Below are positions 9,595 through 18,900 of a DNA stretch of 35,353 nt, in pieces (positions within the stretch are counted from its first letter, which is position 1; every line of letters starts with the position of its first letter). The notes under the pieces were generated by a model that was not told the origin of the DNA, ran no database searches, and was given only the letters and a program-made list of their open reading frames with translations. The position numbers were made by a program, and so were the translations under genes. Origin of the DNA: Desmonostoc muscorum FACHB-395 (GTDB lineage: Bacteria > Cyanobacteriota > Cyanobacteriia > Cyanobacteriales > Nostocaceae); NCBI RefSeq assembly GCF_014698035.1, contig NZ_JACJSF010000082.1:1-35353 (forward strand). Reading direction: 5' to 3'.

Positions 9595-9624
9595 TACGCT
9601 TGGTCAAAGTCAATTTTTTGAACA

Positions 9625-9769
9625 AACCGCAAAGAACACATTCGCGCAGCGTCTCGTCAGAGAAGGACACAAAGAGAAGAAGGGATTTCCAAATAAAAAA
9701 ATGTTCCAAAACTGACGCAAAAACTCTCTCTATTTGTCCTCTCTCTGTGTTCTCTGTGTCTCTGTGGTT
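9625..9769. repeat. MITE-like inverted-repeat element
   Basis: AACCGCAAAGAACAC at 9625-9639 pairs imperfectly with the purine/pyrimidine-skewed right end at 9747-9769 (ending CTCTGTGGTT). An internal palindromic piece, TCTCGTCAGAGA, lies near 9652-9663. The layout (about 145 bases, terminal inverted repeats, no gene) resembles the dispersed repeats common between Nostoc genes. The open frame across it on the plus strand is low-complexity and not a gene. Confidence 0.5.
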
Positions 9770-9807
9770 CGTTTATTTGGATAATTTATTTCTTGGAAGT
9801 CCCTTTT

Positions 9808-12102
9808 TCATGCTTCCACCGCTTCTCCTTCAGTGCGAATTAACCGCGAATATACACCGTCAACTTGCCACAATTCTTTGTGAGTGCCTTGTTGTACAAC
9901 CTTTCCGCGCTCTAGAACAATAATTCGATCGCAATCGCGGATAGTGCTTAATCGATGAGCGACAATTATGCAGGTGCATCCCCGGCGGCGAAGATTTTGG
10001 TCAATGATTTGTTCTGTTTCTGCATCTAGGGCGCTGGTGGCTTCATCCATGACGAGTATCGAAGGATTATTCACTAAAGCGCGAGCGATTTCTAAGCGTT
10101 GTCGCTGACCGCCACTTAAATTAGCAGCACCTTCTATGAGTTCAGCATCAAATCCTCCAGACATAGAGAGAATTACATCAGCGATCGCGGCATCTTGACA
10201 AGCCCGCATCAGGTTCTTATCTGGTACAGTAGTATCCCAGAGGGTCAAATTGTCCCGAACCGTACCGCCAAACAGCAAAATTTCCTGCTCCACCATTGCA
10301 ACAGAGTTGGTTAGTAGTTGTTGGGAAATCTCCTTTCTCGGTTTACCATCAAAGCAAACTTCACCCGCCCAAGATTCATAAAGTCCGCTTACCAGTTTTG
10401 CAATAGTAGATTTCCCAGAACCGCTTCCACCTACCAAAGCTACTCGCTGTCCAGGCTTAATTGAAAGATTAAAGTTTTCAATCAATGGCGCTTCCAGCCG
10501 GCTATAACCAAAAGTGATATTCTGCAAATCCACATATCCCTGTAGTTTGGGAAGAAGATAGGGAGATGAGGAAGAATTTACTCCCCCTGCTCCCCTGCTC
10601 CTCTGCTCCTCTGCTTCCCCCACTCCCCACTCCCCACTCCCCACTCCCTCCCCAATCGGATTATCCAGTACATCATCCAGCCGAATCAAATTCCCCTCCA
10701 ATTCCTGGAGAGTAGTACCAAAGTTGACGAGATTATTAACAGGTTGTTGGAAACCTAACATTAAACCTTGAAAAGCGATAAGCATCCCAATGCTGAGATG
10801 TCCATCCATTACTCGTAAACCACCGACTACCAACAAAAACATCGAAGAAAGGGCGGATAAGAGCGTGGGTAATACTGAGAATGTCTGGTTTGTTACTCCT
10901 AATTCCTGCTGAGAATTTAGAGCTTTGATGTAATAACCTGACCACCGCGAAAAGAAATCTGACTCCAAGCCTGATGCTTTGAGTGTTTCAATACTTTGAA
11001 GTGCAGCAATGGATAACCCAGCCGCTTTACCATACTCTTGTATCAATTTTTGATTAGCATCTACCCGTTGTCGAGAAATCCACTGCAAGGTTAAGACGTT
11101 TACAGCAGCAAAGCTGACCACCATTAAGGTCAGCACCCAGTCATATTGCACCATGACTAAGGCATAAAAAACTACCATCAAAGTATCAATAATTGTAGTT
11201 GCCAACTTTCCTGCTAGAACATCAGCAACTTGGTCATTGAGAGTAGTTCGGTTACTGATTTCTCCAGCAAAACGTTGAGCATAAAAGCTGACAGGTAAGC
11301 GGAGGATATGCCACAGGAAGCGGCTGGACATCCCTACACCCAGTTTGATTTTTAGGCGGCGGAGATAGCGCAACCGTAGTAAAGTTAGCGATCCTTGGAG
11401 TATAGCAGCGATCGCCATACCCACAAGCAAAGGACGCAGCCATAATTGCCGTCCCTCCACCAAGATGTCATCTACAAACACTTGGCTGAACACAGGGACT
11501 ACCAACCCAATCACCGTTAAGAAAAATCCCGCAACTAGAGAGTAAACTAAAGCATCTCCAGCCCCCTGTAGCCGTGACCACAGAGATAAAATCATACTGG
11601 GTTTACGACCACCTTTAACAAACTCCGCCCCTGGTTCAATCACCAGCACCACACCCGTATACCCCTCGTCAAATTCCTGTAAAGATACATGACGCGGCCC
11701 CGTAGCGGGGTCATTGAGATAAACTCGCTCTTTGCGAAATCCCTCTACTACAAGAAAATGGTTGAAGTCCCAAAAAACAATATAGGGAGGACGTAGTTCT
11801 TGCAGTTGCTTGAGTTGTTTCTTAAACCCTTTAGCTTCAAGTCCATAACTTCTGGCAGCTTTGAGCATATTAGATGCCTTACTGCCATCGCGGGAAACTC
11901 CGCAATCTCGCCGCAGTTGTGGCAGTGGTACAATGCGATCGTAGTAACCCAAAATAATTCCCAAAGCCGCAGCACCACATTCCACAGCTTCCATTTGCAA
12001 AAGCGTAGGTGTTTTTACCCGAATGCTACGGCGTGGTAGTAATTTTTGTAAATACTGCCAAGGATTAAAAGGTGTTACTAAAGTAGATTTAATAGATACC
12101 AC
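9808..12102 (-). CDS. NHLM-type peptidase-containing ABC transporter (PCAT)
   Basis: A 764-residue bifunctional protein that cuts RiPP leaders after a Gly-Gly motif and exports the core (the TIGR03796 type). The C39 peptidase domain (about 28-155) has catalytic C42 in 'ECGAAALG', H115 in 'NHFLVV' and D131 in 'NDPATG'. Six membrane helices span about 180-460. The nucleotide-binding domain has Walker A 'GGSGSGKST' (K564), signature 'LSGGQRQR' and Walker B 'ILVMDEATSALD'. Start is GTG 12102, overlapping the HlyD-like gene by 14 bases, which suggests coupling. An in-frame low-complexity insert encoded by short tandem repeats lies between the membrane and ATPase domains. All three precursors in this window end their leaders in Gly-Gly, matching this peptidase. 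Confidence 0.96.
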   Translation of the reverse strand: MVSIKSTLVTPFNPWQYLQKLLPRRSIRVKTPTLLQMEAVECGAAALGIILGYYDRIVPLPQLRRDCGVSRDGSKASNMLKAARSYGLEAKGFKKQLKQLQELRPPYIVFWDFNHFLVVEGFRKERVYLNDPATGPRHVSLQEFDEGYTGVVLVIEPGAEFVKGGRKPSMILSLWSRLQGAGDALVYSLVAGFFLTVIGLVVPVFSQVFVDDILVEGRQLWLRPLLVGMAIAAILQGSLTLLRLRYLRRLKIKLGVGMSSRFLWHILRLPVSFYAQRFAGEISNRTTLNDQVADVLAGKLATTIIDTLMVVFYALVMVQYDWVLTLMVVSFAAVNVLTLQWISRQRVDANQKLIQEYGKAAGLSIAALQSIETLKASGLESDFFSRWSGYYIKALNSQQELGVTNQTFSVLPTLLSALSSMFLLVVGGLRVMDGHLSIGMLIAFQGLMLGFQQPVNNLVNFGTTLQELEGNLIRLDDVLDNPIGEGVGSGEWGVGEAEEQRSRGAGGVNSSSSPYLLPKLQGYVDLQNITFGYSRLEAPLIENFNLSIKPGQRVALVGGSGSGKSTIAKLVSGLYESWAGEVCFDGKPRKEISQQLLTNSVAMVEQEILLFGGTVRDNLTLWDTTVPDKNLMRACQDAAIADVILSMSGGFDAELIEGAANLSGGQRQRLEIARALVNNPSILVMDEATSALDAETEQIIDQNLRRRGCTCIIVAHRLSTIRDCDRIIVLERGKVVQQGTHKELWQVDGVYSRLIRTEGEAVEA
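10580..10650. repeat. Short tandem repeats inside the PCAT coding sequence
   Basis: The stretch holds 8-base units of CTCCTCTG type (about 10580-10620) followed by four 7-base ACTCCCC units starting at 10622, 10629, 10636 and 10643. Heptameric repeats of this kind are well known in heterocystous cyanobacteria but usually intergenic. Here they are translated on the minus strand as a Gly/Ser/Glu-rich linker ('GVGSGEWGVGEAEEQRSRG') at about residues 486-510, and the reading frame is preserved. Confidence 0.85.
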
Positions 12103-13534
12103 TGACCGACCTCAAAATAGGTAAAACGAAAGTGATAGGAGCGCGTTCTTCCACGTTGACTCGCACAACAGTAGTAGTTCCCGAAGAAATTTTCAGGTTT
12201 GGCCCTGTGGAGGAAGACCACTTATAGCCGCTTGGTGTGTTGGTATCTAAATCAAGGTCAGAAAATACTTGTATCAGTCCTTGTTGTTGAGACACTAAGC
12301 CTTCTAGCACTTCTGAATTGCCTACCTCGTTAGCGGCTGCTTCTTTGGTAATAGGAAAGCGTGAGATACTGGTGACATTACCCACAATGCCACCAAAGCG
12401 TTCCCGCTTCACAGTTTGGGGAGTAATTTGTATTTTCATCCCTGGCTGAATTTTCTTACCATCAGCAACAGGAAAATAGGTAACGCCAACCAGCTTGCTT
12501 TTGGGATTTTCCGCCTCAATGGTTGCGAGGCGAGTTCCGGCGCTAACAACTTGTCCTGGTGTCAACGTGATTTCTAAAACGCGCCCGCTATATTGACTAA
12601 TAATCTGACTATCATTGCCTAATTGCACTTCTAATTGGGCAATTTGTCGCTTAACATCTTGAATCTCTTTTCGTCGGGTGGTGACACTTTCCAGGTCTTG
12701 TTGAGCCACAGAAGCCTGTTTGCTGTCTAATTCTTTCAACTGAGCTTGTAAGTCAGAAATGGTACTGAGGTTTTCCCGATAATCTTTTTCTGTTTGCGTT
12801 GCTTTTACATCCAGTTCTTTCAACTGATTTTGGATATCAACAATTTTTTCCTGGTTTTGCAAATATTCTTGTTCAGCCGTGAGTGCTTCATCACCAGAAA
12901 TCGCCCCCTCTTTTTTGAATAGCTGTTTGCGGATTTCCATTCTTTGGAGGAAAACAGGAGTTAGAGCTTGGGCTTGCTTGAGGCGCTGTTCTAAACCTTG
13001 GCGTTGCTGTCCAATAGAGGTGTTACCTTTGGTTTTGAGCAGAGGCGTGATAGCTCGCAGTTCCAGTATACGTTGTTGGAGGTATTGGCTTTGTTGTTGC
13101 TGCGATCGCTTTTCTTGTTCTAATCTTTGCCCTTGCAATGAACCAACTGCCTGGTCTTGTGACTCTAGCTCCGTTAGTTTAGCTTGTTGCTGTTGCAATT
13201 GCTTGCGGAGTTCAGCTTGGTCAATCGTCGCTAACACCTGCCCTTTTTTGACGACATCCCCAACTTTGACATTAAAAGTCATTAACTGCCCTGCACTTTT
13301 TGATTGCAACGGCACAACATTGCTGGGGTAAATTAGTACCCCCTGACCTTGGACAGTGACGGGAATGCGACCGTAAATGCTCCAGATAACAGCTACTCCC
13401 ACCACCGAACCCAAGGCGACAAGAGGTAGCCAACTTCTGGGGTTGACTACCTGCATGAGTTGGTCTAGTCTTTCAGGCGAAGATAGCCGCTCTAAGGATT
13501 CTTTACGGAATATACTGGTTTTTTGGTTTACCAT
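12089..13534 (-). CDS. NHLM system secretion adaptor (HlyD/membrane-fusion family)
   Basis: A 481-residue periplasmic adaptor of the NHLM export system (the TIGR03794 type). One membrane anchor lies at about 34-54 after a basic cytoplasmic N-terminus. A lipoyl/barrel half-motif follows ('YPSNVVPLQSKSAGQLMTF' and 'GDVVKKGQVLATID'), then a long Gln-rich coiled-coil hairpin (about 105-310), then the returning barrel strand ('GRVLEITLTPGQVVSAGTRL'). It would bridge the two ABC transporters to an outer-membrane channel; no TolC-like gene is present in the window, so a chromosomal one is presumably used. It is 118 bases downstream of the metallo-beta-lactamase-fold gene and overlaps the PCAT gene. 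Confidence 0.95.
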   Translation of the reverse strand: MVNQKTSIFRKESLERLSSPERLDQLMQVVNPRSWLPLVALGSVVGVAVIWSIYGRIPVTVQGQGVLIYPSNVVPLQSKSAGQLMTFNVKVGDVVKKGQVLATIDQAELRKQLQQQQAKLTELESQDQAVGSLQGQRLEQEKRSQQQQSQYLQQRILELRAITPLLKTKGNTSIGQQRQGLEQRLKQAQALTPVFLQRMEIRKQLFKKEGAISGDEALTAEQEYLQNQEKIVDIQNQLKELDVKATQTEKDYRENLSTISDLQAQLKELDSKQASVAQQDLESVTTRRKEIQDVKRQIAQLEVQLGNDSQIISQYSGRVLEITLTPGQVVSAGTRLATIEAENPKSKLVGVTYFPVADGKKIQPGMKIQITPQTVKRERFGGIVGNVTSISRFPITKEAAANEVGNSEVLEGLVSQQQGLIQVFSDLDLDTNTPSGYKWSSSTGPNLKISSGTTTVVRVNVEERAPITFVLPILRSVSGIY

Positions 13535-13652
13535 TATCTATCCCTACCTGAATCTTTAAATATACACTCACCTACTAATTTTAAGTTTGAGAAATAGCAC
13601 ATCGTGTTTAATTATGTAGACCTAATCTTTTTACAAATTTTTATTCATTCGT

Positions 13653-15086
13653 TTACTTTGCTAACCTGAGCAGAGTATTTCCTATCTCAATCATGATAGT
13701 TTTGCTCTCATCGACTATTGCTCCATTTTTATTAGGTTGCGCCCATTCTTCTACTTCTTTTTGCCGAATACTCTCGAAAATCTCCTTGTAAGGAAATCTG
13801 AGTTCAAGAGGATCTTCTATTTTCGTATCAGGCTTAATAATTCCATGAGGTGTTGCTATATAAATTTTTTTAAAGCGGCGATGATAGCCACCCATACAAA
13901 TATAATCCCATCCTTTAATACGTTTTAAAAGACCATAAAAACTTGAAGCTGTAATGGTAGTAGAGAAATTAGCTAAAGGATTACGCCCGGAGCAAACTTG
14001 AATATTCTTATCCGAAAAATCAAAGAACCATTTGTGAGAGGAATCAGGAAAAACTATCTCTAGCTGATAAAGTACATTCCAGCGAAAGTGTTCAAGGAAT
14101 AAAGAATCTTTATTTTCTATAATAAATTTAGGCAAATTGAAAAAAATTTCTTCTTCAATTGCCTCTTTCATCTCGGAAACGTTATGTTTTTCTGGATTTT
14201 TATCGATTAGATGAGCGTCTAAGTTTACGGGTGAGAAATCTAAGCTTTCTCTCTCATCTTCAATTTTATGAACAAATTGACACATTTCTTTAATATGGCT
14301 AAACTCGCCATTTTTGAATATTAAAATGTCGCTCGGATCGAGAGCAAATACGTTTTCTCCTATTTCTGGATAAACCAGCCTTACATCTTTACAAAATTGT
14401 TCTCGCGTTACTGGGAATACAATTTGGTTCAGCCAAGATGACTCATTGATAAATTTGAAGCCATTGGCACCAGGGGCAATAGCCTTTGGTTGAATTACAC
14501 TGATGTTGTCAAGGAACTTGTTATATGAAGAATAAGGAAAGGATAAAGTTTGATTATATTGGTAGTTAGTTTCTAACATTGGTTGCCAATCTGCCAATAG
14601 GAAGTCAACCTGCGAATATAAAGATTTTACATAACGAATTGTATCTAGGCTAACAGCCGAGTCTACCTGATTCCAAAAAATGCCTGATGGGTCGGCAAAT
14701 ACCATTCCATATTCAGGCACGCGGTTCTCTGAACGAGTAGTCAGCAGACTAGTGGAGCCTATCTTAACTTCACTAAAATCTCCTAAAGGATAGATATGCA
14801 AATATCCCAATTTACGAAGACAGTTTTCTAACAGTTTATCTTTAGGAATCAGAACATCGACTGTTTTTGGTAGATAGGCAAGGGAGCGAATGTCAAAGTG
14901 ATCTGTATGGCGATGAGATATGATTAACAAATCAAATTCTGGAAGTCTTTCATGATTTACCTCTCGCTTTGGACATACATCTTCTATTCCTTCGCTGTGT
15001 GTATCCCAAAGTACAGGATCCATTAGAATTTTGCAATCTTGCGTTTCAACAAATATCGAAGCATGTCCAATCATGTGAATTTCCAT
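13653..15086 (-). CDS. MBL-fold metallo-hydrolase with C-terminal extension (RiPP operon)
   Basis: A 477-residue protein whose first ~260 residues form a UlaG-like metallo-beta-lactamase domain. Visible are H8 near 'IGHASIFVET', D23 in 'LMDP', and the dinuclear metal motif H58-x-H60-x-D62-H63 in 'SHRHTDHFD'. The remaining ~200 residues form a second domain ('HFRWNVLYQLEIVF', 'ANFSTTITASSFYGLLKRI') that faintly recalls SCP2-like lipid-binding modules, though this is not certain. It sits between the dehydrogenase (37-base gap) and the export genes, so it probably acts on the peptide or a small substrate in maturation. The substrate is unknown; hydrolysis of an azoline, ester or leader-linked intermediate are possibilities. 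A GAGGG lies just upstream of the ATG. Confidence 0.85.
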   Translation of the reverse strand: MEIHMIGHASIFVETQDCKILMDPVLWDTHSEGIEDVCPKREVNHERLPEFDLLIISHRHTDHFDIRSLAYLPKTVDVLIPKDKLLENCLRKLGYLHIYPLGDFSEVKIGSTSLLTTRSENRVPEYGMVFADPSGIFWNQVDSAVSLDTIRYVKSLYSQVDFLLADWQPMLETNYQYNQTLSFPYSSYNKFLDNISVIQPKAIAPGANGFKFINESSWLNQIVFPVTREQFCKDVRLVYPEIGENVFALDPSDILIFKNGEFSHIKEMCQFVHKIEDERESLDFSPVNLDAHLIDKNPEKHNVSEMKEAIEEEIFFNLPKFIIENKDSLFLEHFRWNVLYQLEIVFPDSSHKWFFDFSDKNIQVCSGRNPLANFSTTITASSFYGLLKRIKGWDYICMGGYHRRFKKIYIATPHGIIKPDTKIEDPLELRFPYKEIFESIRQKEVEEWAQPNKNGAIVDESKTIMIEIGNTLLRLAK

Positions 15087-15123
15087 AAGTCAGCCCTCTA
15101 ATTACTAATGCTTAAATAAAAAG

Positions 15124-16584
15124 TCATCCTGCCTTCTTTTTTTCGTAGAAAGACTTTAAGCAACTCTGAGTGTTTAGCTTGCTGCCTAAAGCAAACTCTC
15201 CTACAGATGTTTCAGCATAGTAGTCACATCCTGATGCCTCGGCAAATTGATCGGAATTGCCCGCACCAATACCACAGGGAGCAAGATCCATTGCCGTTGC
15301 AACCAAGTACATTGTCTGATACAGTGCGCCAACATGCTTAAGAATTATGGAATAAGCAATACTTTCATATTTCCATGCCACCCGTTGGAAGCGAGCCGCA
15401 ATAACAATCAAGACTTGAGGTAAATCCTGTTGTCTCATTGGTTGTGAGATATCCCTGATTAAGGCTTCTACTGTTTCGGTTTTTTCGGAAAGCAGACACA
15501 GTTGATGTTCTAAAGGGTCATAGTGATATAAACCAGAGGGAATATCCTGGCATTGATTAATTACTAAATATAGTTCTAGTTCGTAAAGCGCACCACCACT
15601 GGGATAAGGACGACTAGCTATTTCACCTCGTTTTGTTTGGATAACTTCCTTGACTCTGGCTGTACGGTAGAGAAATTCCCCTAGTTGTTGAGCGGTAATT
15701 GGTTTTTTTCCATATACCCGGATAGACTTTCTTGATTCCAAAACTTGAGTAAAAGAAAAATCTATATTTTTGAGTGATTCCAAATCGGGTTTATACAACT
15801 TAATTACATCATCCGACATCCGAGGTTTGACAGCAGGTAATGGGTCAATTTTGCCGAAAAACCGATAAGTCCCCCCCACAGGATTAGAATGTCTCCCTAT
15901 TCGACTACGTGTATGGAACAATAAATCATGGAACTCCCACTGAGCAAATCCACAATTAGTTTCTTCTAAGATATTCCCGTCTGAAGAAACCTCTGAGAGC
16001 ATCTGGGCATTCATTAGTAAACTAAGCAACTGCTCGGCAGTGTCTACGGAAATACTAGGTATTTGAGTTGCCAACTCTGTGTAATTGCACGGTTGAGCTA
16101 ACTGTGCAAGAACAGCAACACCCTGCCAATTAAATAAATGCACCTGCATTTTTGATAGAGGCGACTCTAAGATCATCTGCCCTTCAACTTGATGGATATA
16201 AGCAAATCGAGAAAGTATATATCTAGATTTGGCAGAAATTATAGTGTCAGCAAATTGATTATTTATAGCAATTGGTACAGCAGTAGCGATTAGGAGTTCT
16301 TCTGCATAGACAGAATGACACAGCCAACCAAGGTAGGAGAATCTTTGCAGGTAGCTATAAAACTTTAATACTGCAAATATTCCCTCATCTCCTTGCACCC
16401 AACTATTAAGCTTTTCTATGCTTGCACCTTCATTAGCCAAGCAATGAAATGCCATTTTTAATCCACATTTTTTTGAGTTAAAAGTTAATCTATAATCTGA
16501 TGACTCAAGAACAAGTGCTTCGACTTCTGGCTGTTCGGTGAAGTAAATCTCTTTTTTAAAACTGAAGACTAACTGCTGTGACAT
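15124..16584 (-). CDS. SagB/ThcOx-type FMN-dependent azoline dehydrogenase
   Basis: A 486-residue protein with a C-terminal nitroreductase-fold domain (about 285-480). It begins 'SRKSIRVYGKKPITAQQLGE', the FMN-binding entry of SagB-type dehydrogenases, continues with 'YPSGGALYELELYLV' and 'GLYHYDPLEHQL', and ends with 'DLAPCGIGAGN'. The N-terminal half matches the longer cyanobacterial SagB architecture and probably recognises the leader or partner. The enzyme would oxidise azolines made by the YcaO protein to aromatic thiazoles or oxazoles. The frame opens at a TTG at 16590, but ATG 16584 is more likely; neither has a strong ribosome site. It is seven bases downstream of the YcaO gene, so translation is probably coupled. 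Confidence 0.92.
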   Translation of the reverse strand: MSQQLVFSFKKEIYFTEQPEVEALVLESSDYRLTFNSKKCGLKMAFHCLANEGASIEKLNSWVQGDEGIFAVLKFYSYLQRFSYLGWLCHSVYAEELLIATAVPIAINNQFADTIISAKSRYILSRFAYIHQVEGQMILESPLSKMQVHLFNWQGVAVLAQLAQPCNYTELATQIPSISVDTAEQLLSLLMNAQMLSEVSSDGNILEETNCGFAQWEFHDLLFHTRSRIGRHSNPVGGTYRFFGKIDPLPAVKPRMSDDVIKLYKPDLESLKNIDFSFTQVLESRKSIRVYGKKPITAQQLGEFLYRTARVKEVIQTKRGEIASRPYPSGGALYELELYLVINQCQDIPSGLYHYDPLEHQLCLLSEKTETVEALIRDISQPMRQQDLPQVLIVIAARFQRVAWKYESIAYSIILKHVGALYQTMYLVATAMDLAPCGIGAGNSDQFAEASGCDYYAETSVGEFALGSKLNTQSCLKSFYEKKKAG

Positions 16585-16597
16585 AAGCAAAGCTACT

Positions 16598-18832
16598 TTA
16601 GAAAAACATTGGTATTGGGTTGAGTTCTTCTTCTTTTAGTGGTGCTGATAGCCAACCCATTTGAACGGGAACATCATAAAGTCTTCCAGAGGCAAAACGG
16701 GGCCAAAAGTGACGCATTTCTGGAACAATCACCTTGACTACACTTAATCCAATATCTGGGCAAGTTTGGTTGATAACTAAGGTTTCCATGCCGTGTTTGG
16801 CAGCAATTTCCACACACTTAAGAACATCTTGCTTTAAGTCATCTTCACAACAATACTGCTGGTAGTCAGTAGATATTTTTAGTGAAGCGTTGGTGTCTGG
16901 GGCAAGATAAAGCTGGTTTTCTAAGGTAGCATTTTGAAACCAGTATTCTTTATCAACGTCATCAAAATTGTTCATGGTGTCATGCTGAGATAGCATTGCA
17001 AACATCTGATTTAACTCAGTGACAGCCCGATTAATTGCCATTATTGGGTCAAAATGAGTACCGTACCCCAGCATTATTTCCTCTTCTGGTTTATCAATAC
17101 GGCGAGCAATAGCAGCAAAAGAGGGAATATTTAAGTCGTTAGTGATATCAAGTACCCAAAATTCGTAATTTTTTGTTTGGTAATAATCTCGTAAGGCTTG
17201 CAGATATGGTTCATTAAAGCTGTCTAAATCCAATGCAGGCCGTCTCAAACGGTTATACCACCATAATGCCACACAATCCCTTTCTACTAACTCCATAAAC
17301 CCTTGAAGAATCGCTTCTTCTAAGGTATTTCCAGCCGCATTCCCGTTAGAATTTCCTACACAAAAACGATGACCCTTATCTAATGGATAACCGTAATAAC
17401 AAAAAGCTGTAGGTAGATATTTAAATGTTTGAGTGGTCAATGACCAAACTGGTGTCCATTCGATTTCCTTATCTTCATCAAACGGTTCAGCCACCCAAGC
17501 AAAATGCCCATGTTGTGAGTTCCAGGTTTCGCGTTTTTGATATTGATTAGTGCTGTAGTGCATACAGCTATTTGGGTGAATAGCTTCCGATTTGAGTTGA
17601 GTATAAGTCCCTTTGATGCGGTACTTGTCTTCGGTAAAAATACCAGAATAGCGTTCAACTGCTTCACAAAAACCACTGGCTTTTGATTGTATATCAGTTT
17701 TACCTTTACCAGCACTCTTATGACCTAACCCCTGGCGCAAGCTATTTAAACTGTCAAATTTTCTATCAGACTGGTGAGCAGCAGCGTAAACATTAATCAA
17801 ACTACTATCGCTCTCTAGCTTGGGTAACGCCCTAACTAGCCCAGTAATTGGGCTTATATGATGCTCATATTTTTTGAGAGTTTCTTGTGGAGATAAGCAG
17901 CGATGTCCACCATCGGCTGTAAACTGTTTTTTATGGCTCTGAAGTATTAGAGGTTGAGGTTTTTGCTGTGGAGAAGAAACACCACACACCCCACATTGAG
18001 GACGCTTTACTAAAGTGTGTTGCTCTATTGACAGTGATGTTATGTCAAAGGTGAATACCTTACCTTCTAATTGTTGATGCTCTCCTGTAACTATCCATTT
18101 CGCTGTTTCTGTTGCTGCCCAGTTTACCCCCATTTGCAAGCTAGTAGGGAGAATTGCACGAGAAGTAGGAAATGTAGAAATCATTCCTTTTTGCTGCCCA
18201 ACAGATGTTTCCACTTCTCTGTTACCACGCAGACGTTTAGCTAAACATTCCCAACACCCAGTTTTACCAGGCACAAACAGAGGACCAACCCAAATAACTG
18301 CACCTACAGGTTTCACTAGTAACCAAGGTTTTTTAGTTACTTCGGCTTGACGATTAAACTCATCTAGACCTATTTGTAAATAGTCATCAGTTAAAACTAC
18401 CGTAAAATCTCCATTTTCGCTGACGCTAATCTTCAGGGTTTCTAAGGCAGATATAAACGTATTTTTTTTTACTTTACCAAAACTTGTAACAGCAACTTTT
18501 GCATTTATTAGTTTATTTATAACTTTTGTAGAATCTATACCTTGCAAATTCCAAAAGGCTGACTCTTGAGGTGGTAAATTATCTTCAGATTCAGTAAGGT
18601 AGCCTTGGCTTTCTAGGCGCATGATAGCATGATAAACCGCGAAAATTGATGCCTCCGATTGTAGTTTTTGGAAAATTTCATCAACTGTATAGCTACCATT
18701 TAGCAATGGTGCTAACTGAGTATAAAAGCGACCGATGAGGGCGGTATGTCCTTTTTCGCTGAGAAGGTACACTGTATCCGGCTCTACAACCTCAACATGA
18801 AAATGATATTTAAATTTGGGTTTATTGAACAT
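16598..18832 (-). CDS. YcaO cyclodehydratase fused to leader-binding partner domain
   Basis: A 744-residue fused C-D type cyclodehydratase that converts Cys/Ser/Thr of a precursor core into azolines using ATP. Residues 1-85 look like a winged-helix precursor-recognition element. Residues ~105-290 form the E1-like/ocin-ThiF partner domain with a zinc tetrathiolate at C193, C196, C280 and C283. From ~310 the YcaO domain follows, with ATP/Mg motifs 'KASGFCEAVERYSG' (E390, E393) and 'NTLEEAILQGFMELVERD'. The C-terminus ends '-NPIPMFF', recalling the proline-rich tail of azole-forming YcaO proteins. It starts at ATG 18832, 201 bases downstream of the Nif11 precursor with Cys/Thr/Ser in its core, its likely substrate. 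Confidence 0.95.
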   Translation of the reverse strand: MFNKPKFKYHFHVEVVEPDTVYLLSEKGHTALIGRFYTQLAPLLNGSYTVDEIFQKLQSEASIFAVYHAIMRLESQGYLTESEDNLPPQESAFWNLQGIDSTKVINKLINAKVAVTSFGKVKKNTFISALETLKISVSENGDFTVVLTDDYLQIGLDEFNRQAEVTKKPWLLVKPVGAVIWVGPLFVPGKTGCWECLAKRLRGNREVETSVGQQKGMISTFPTSRAILPTSLQMGVNWAATETAKWIVTGEHQQLEGKVFTFDITSLSIEQHTLVKRPQCGVCGVSSPQQKPQPLILQSHKKQFTADGGHRCLSPQETLKKYEHHISPITGLVRALPKLESDSSLINVYAAAHQSDRKFDSLNSLRQGLGHKSAGKGKTDIQSKASGFCEAVERYSGIFTEDKYRIKGTYTQLKSEAIHPNSCMHYSTNQYQKRETWNSQHGHFAWVAEPFDEDKEIEWTPVWSLTTQTFKYLPTAFCYYGYPLDKGHRFCVGNSNGNAAGNTLEEAILQGFMELVERDCVALWWYNRLRRPALDLDSFNEPYLQALRDYYQTKNYEFWVLDITNDLNIPSFAAIARRIDKPEEEIMLGYGTHFDPIMAINRAVTELNQMFAMLSQHDTMNNFDDVDKEYWFQNATLENQLYLAPDTNASLKISTDYQQYCCEDDLKQDVLKCVEIAAKHGMETLVINQTCPDIGLSVVKVIVPEMRHFWPRFASGRLYDVPVQMGWLSAPLKEEELNPIPMFF

Positions 18833-18900
18833 TCTTGTTTATATAATTAACATAAAAAAAGGTTTGTGTTGATGTATTTTCACCTAAAAAAGTCCCTTAA

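Noticed and set aside
9600..9923. 107-residue plus-strand open frame
   Set aside because: It runs through the dispersed repeat and then antisense to the PCAT gene; composition is low-complexity and no start signal is seen.
12879..13331. 150-residue plus-strand open frame rich in Cys and Ser
   Set aside because: It is exactly antisense to the Gln-rich coiled coil of the HlyD-like gene, whose codons create the artefactual Cys/Ser/Leu pattern.
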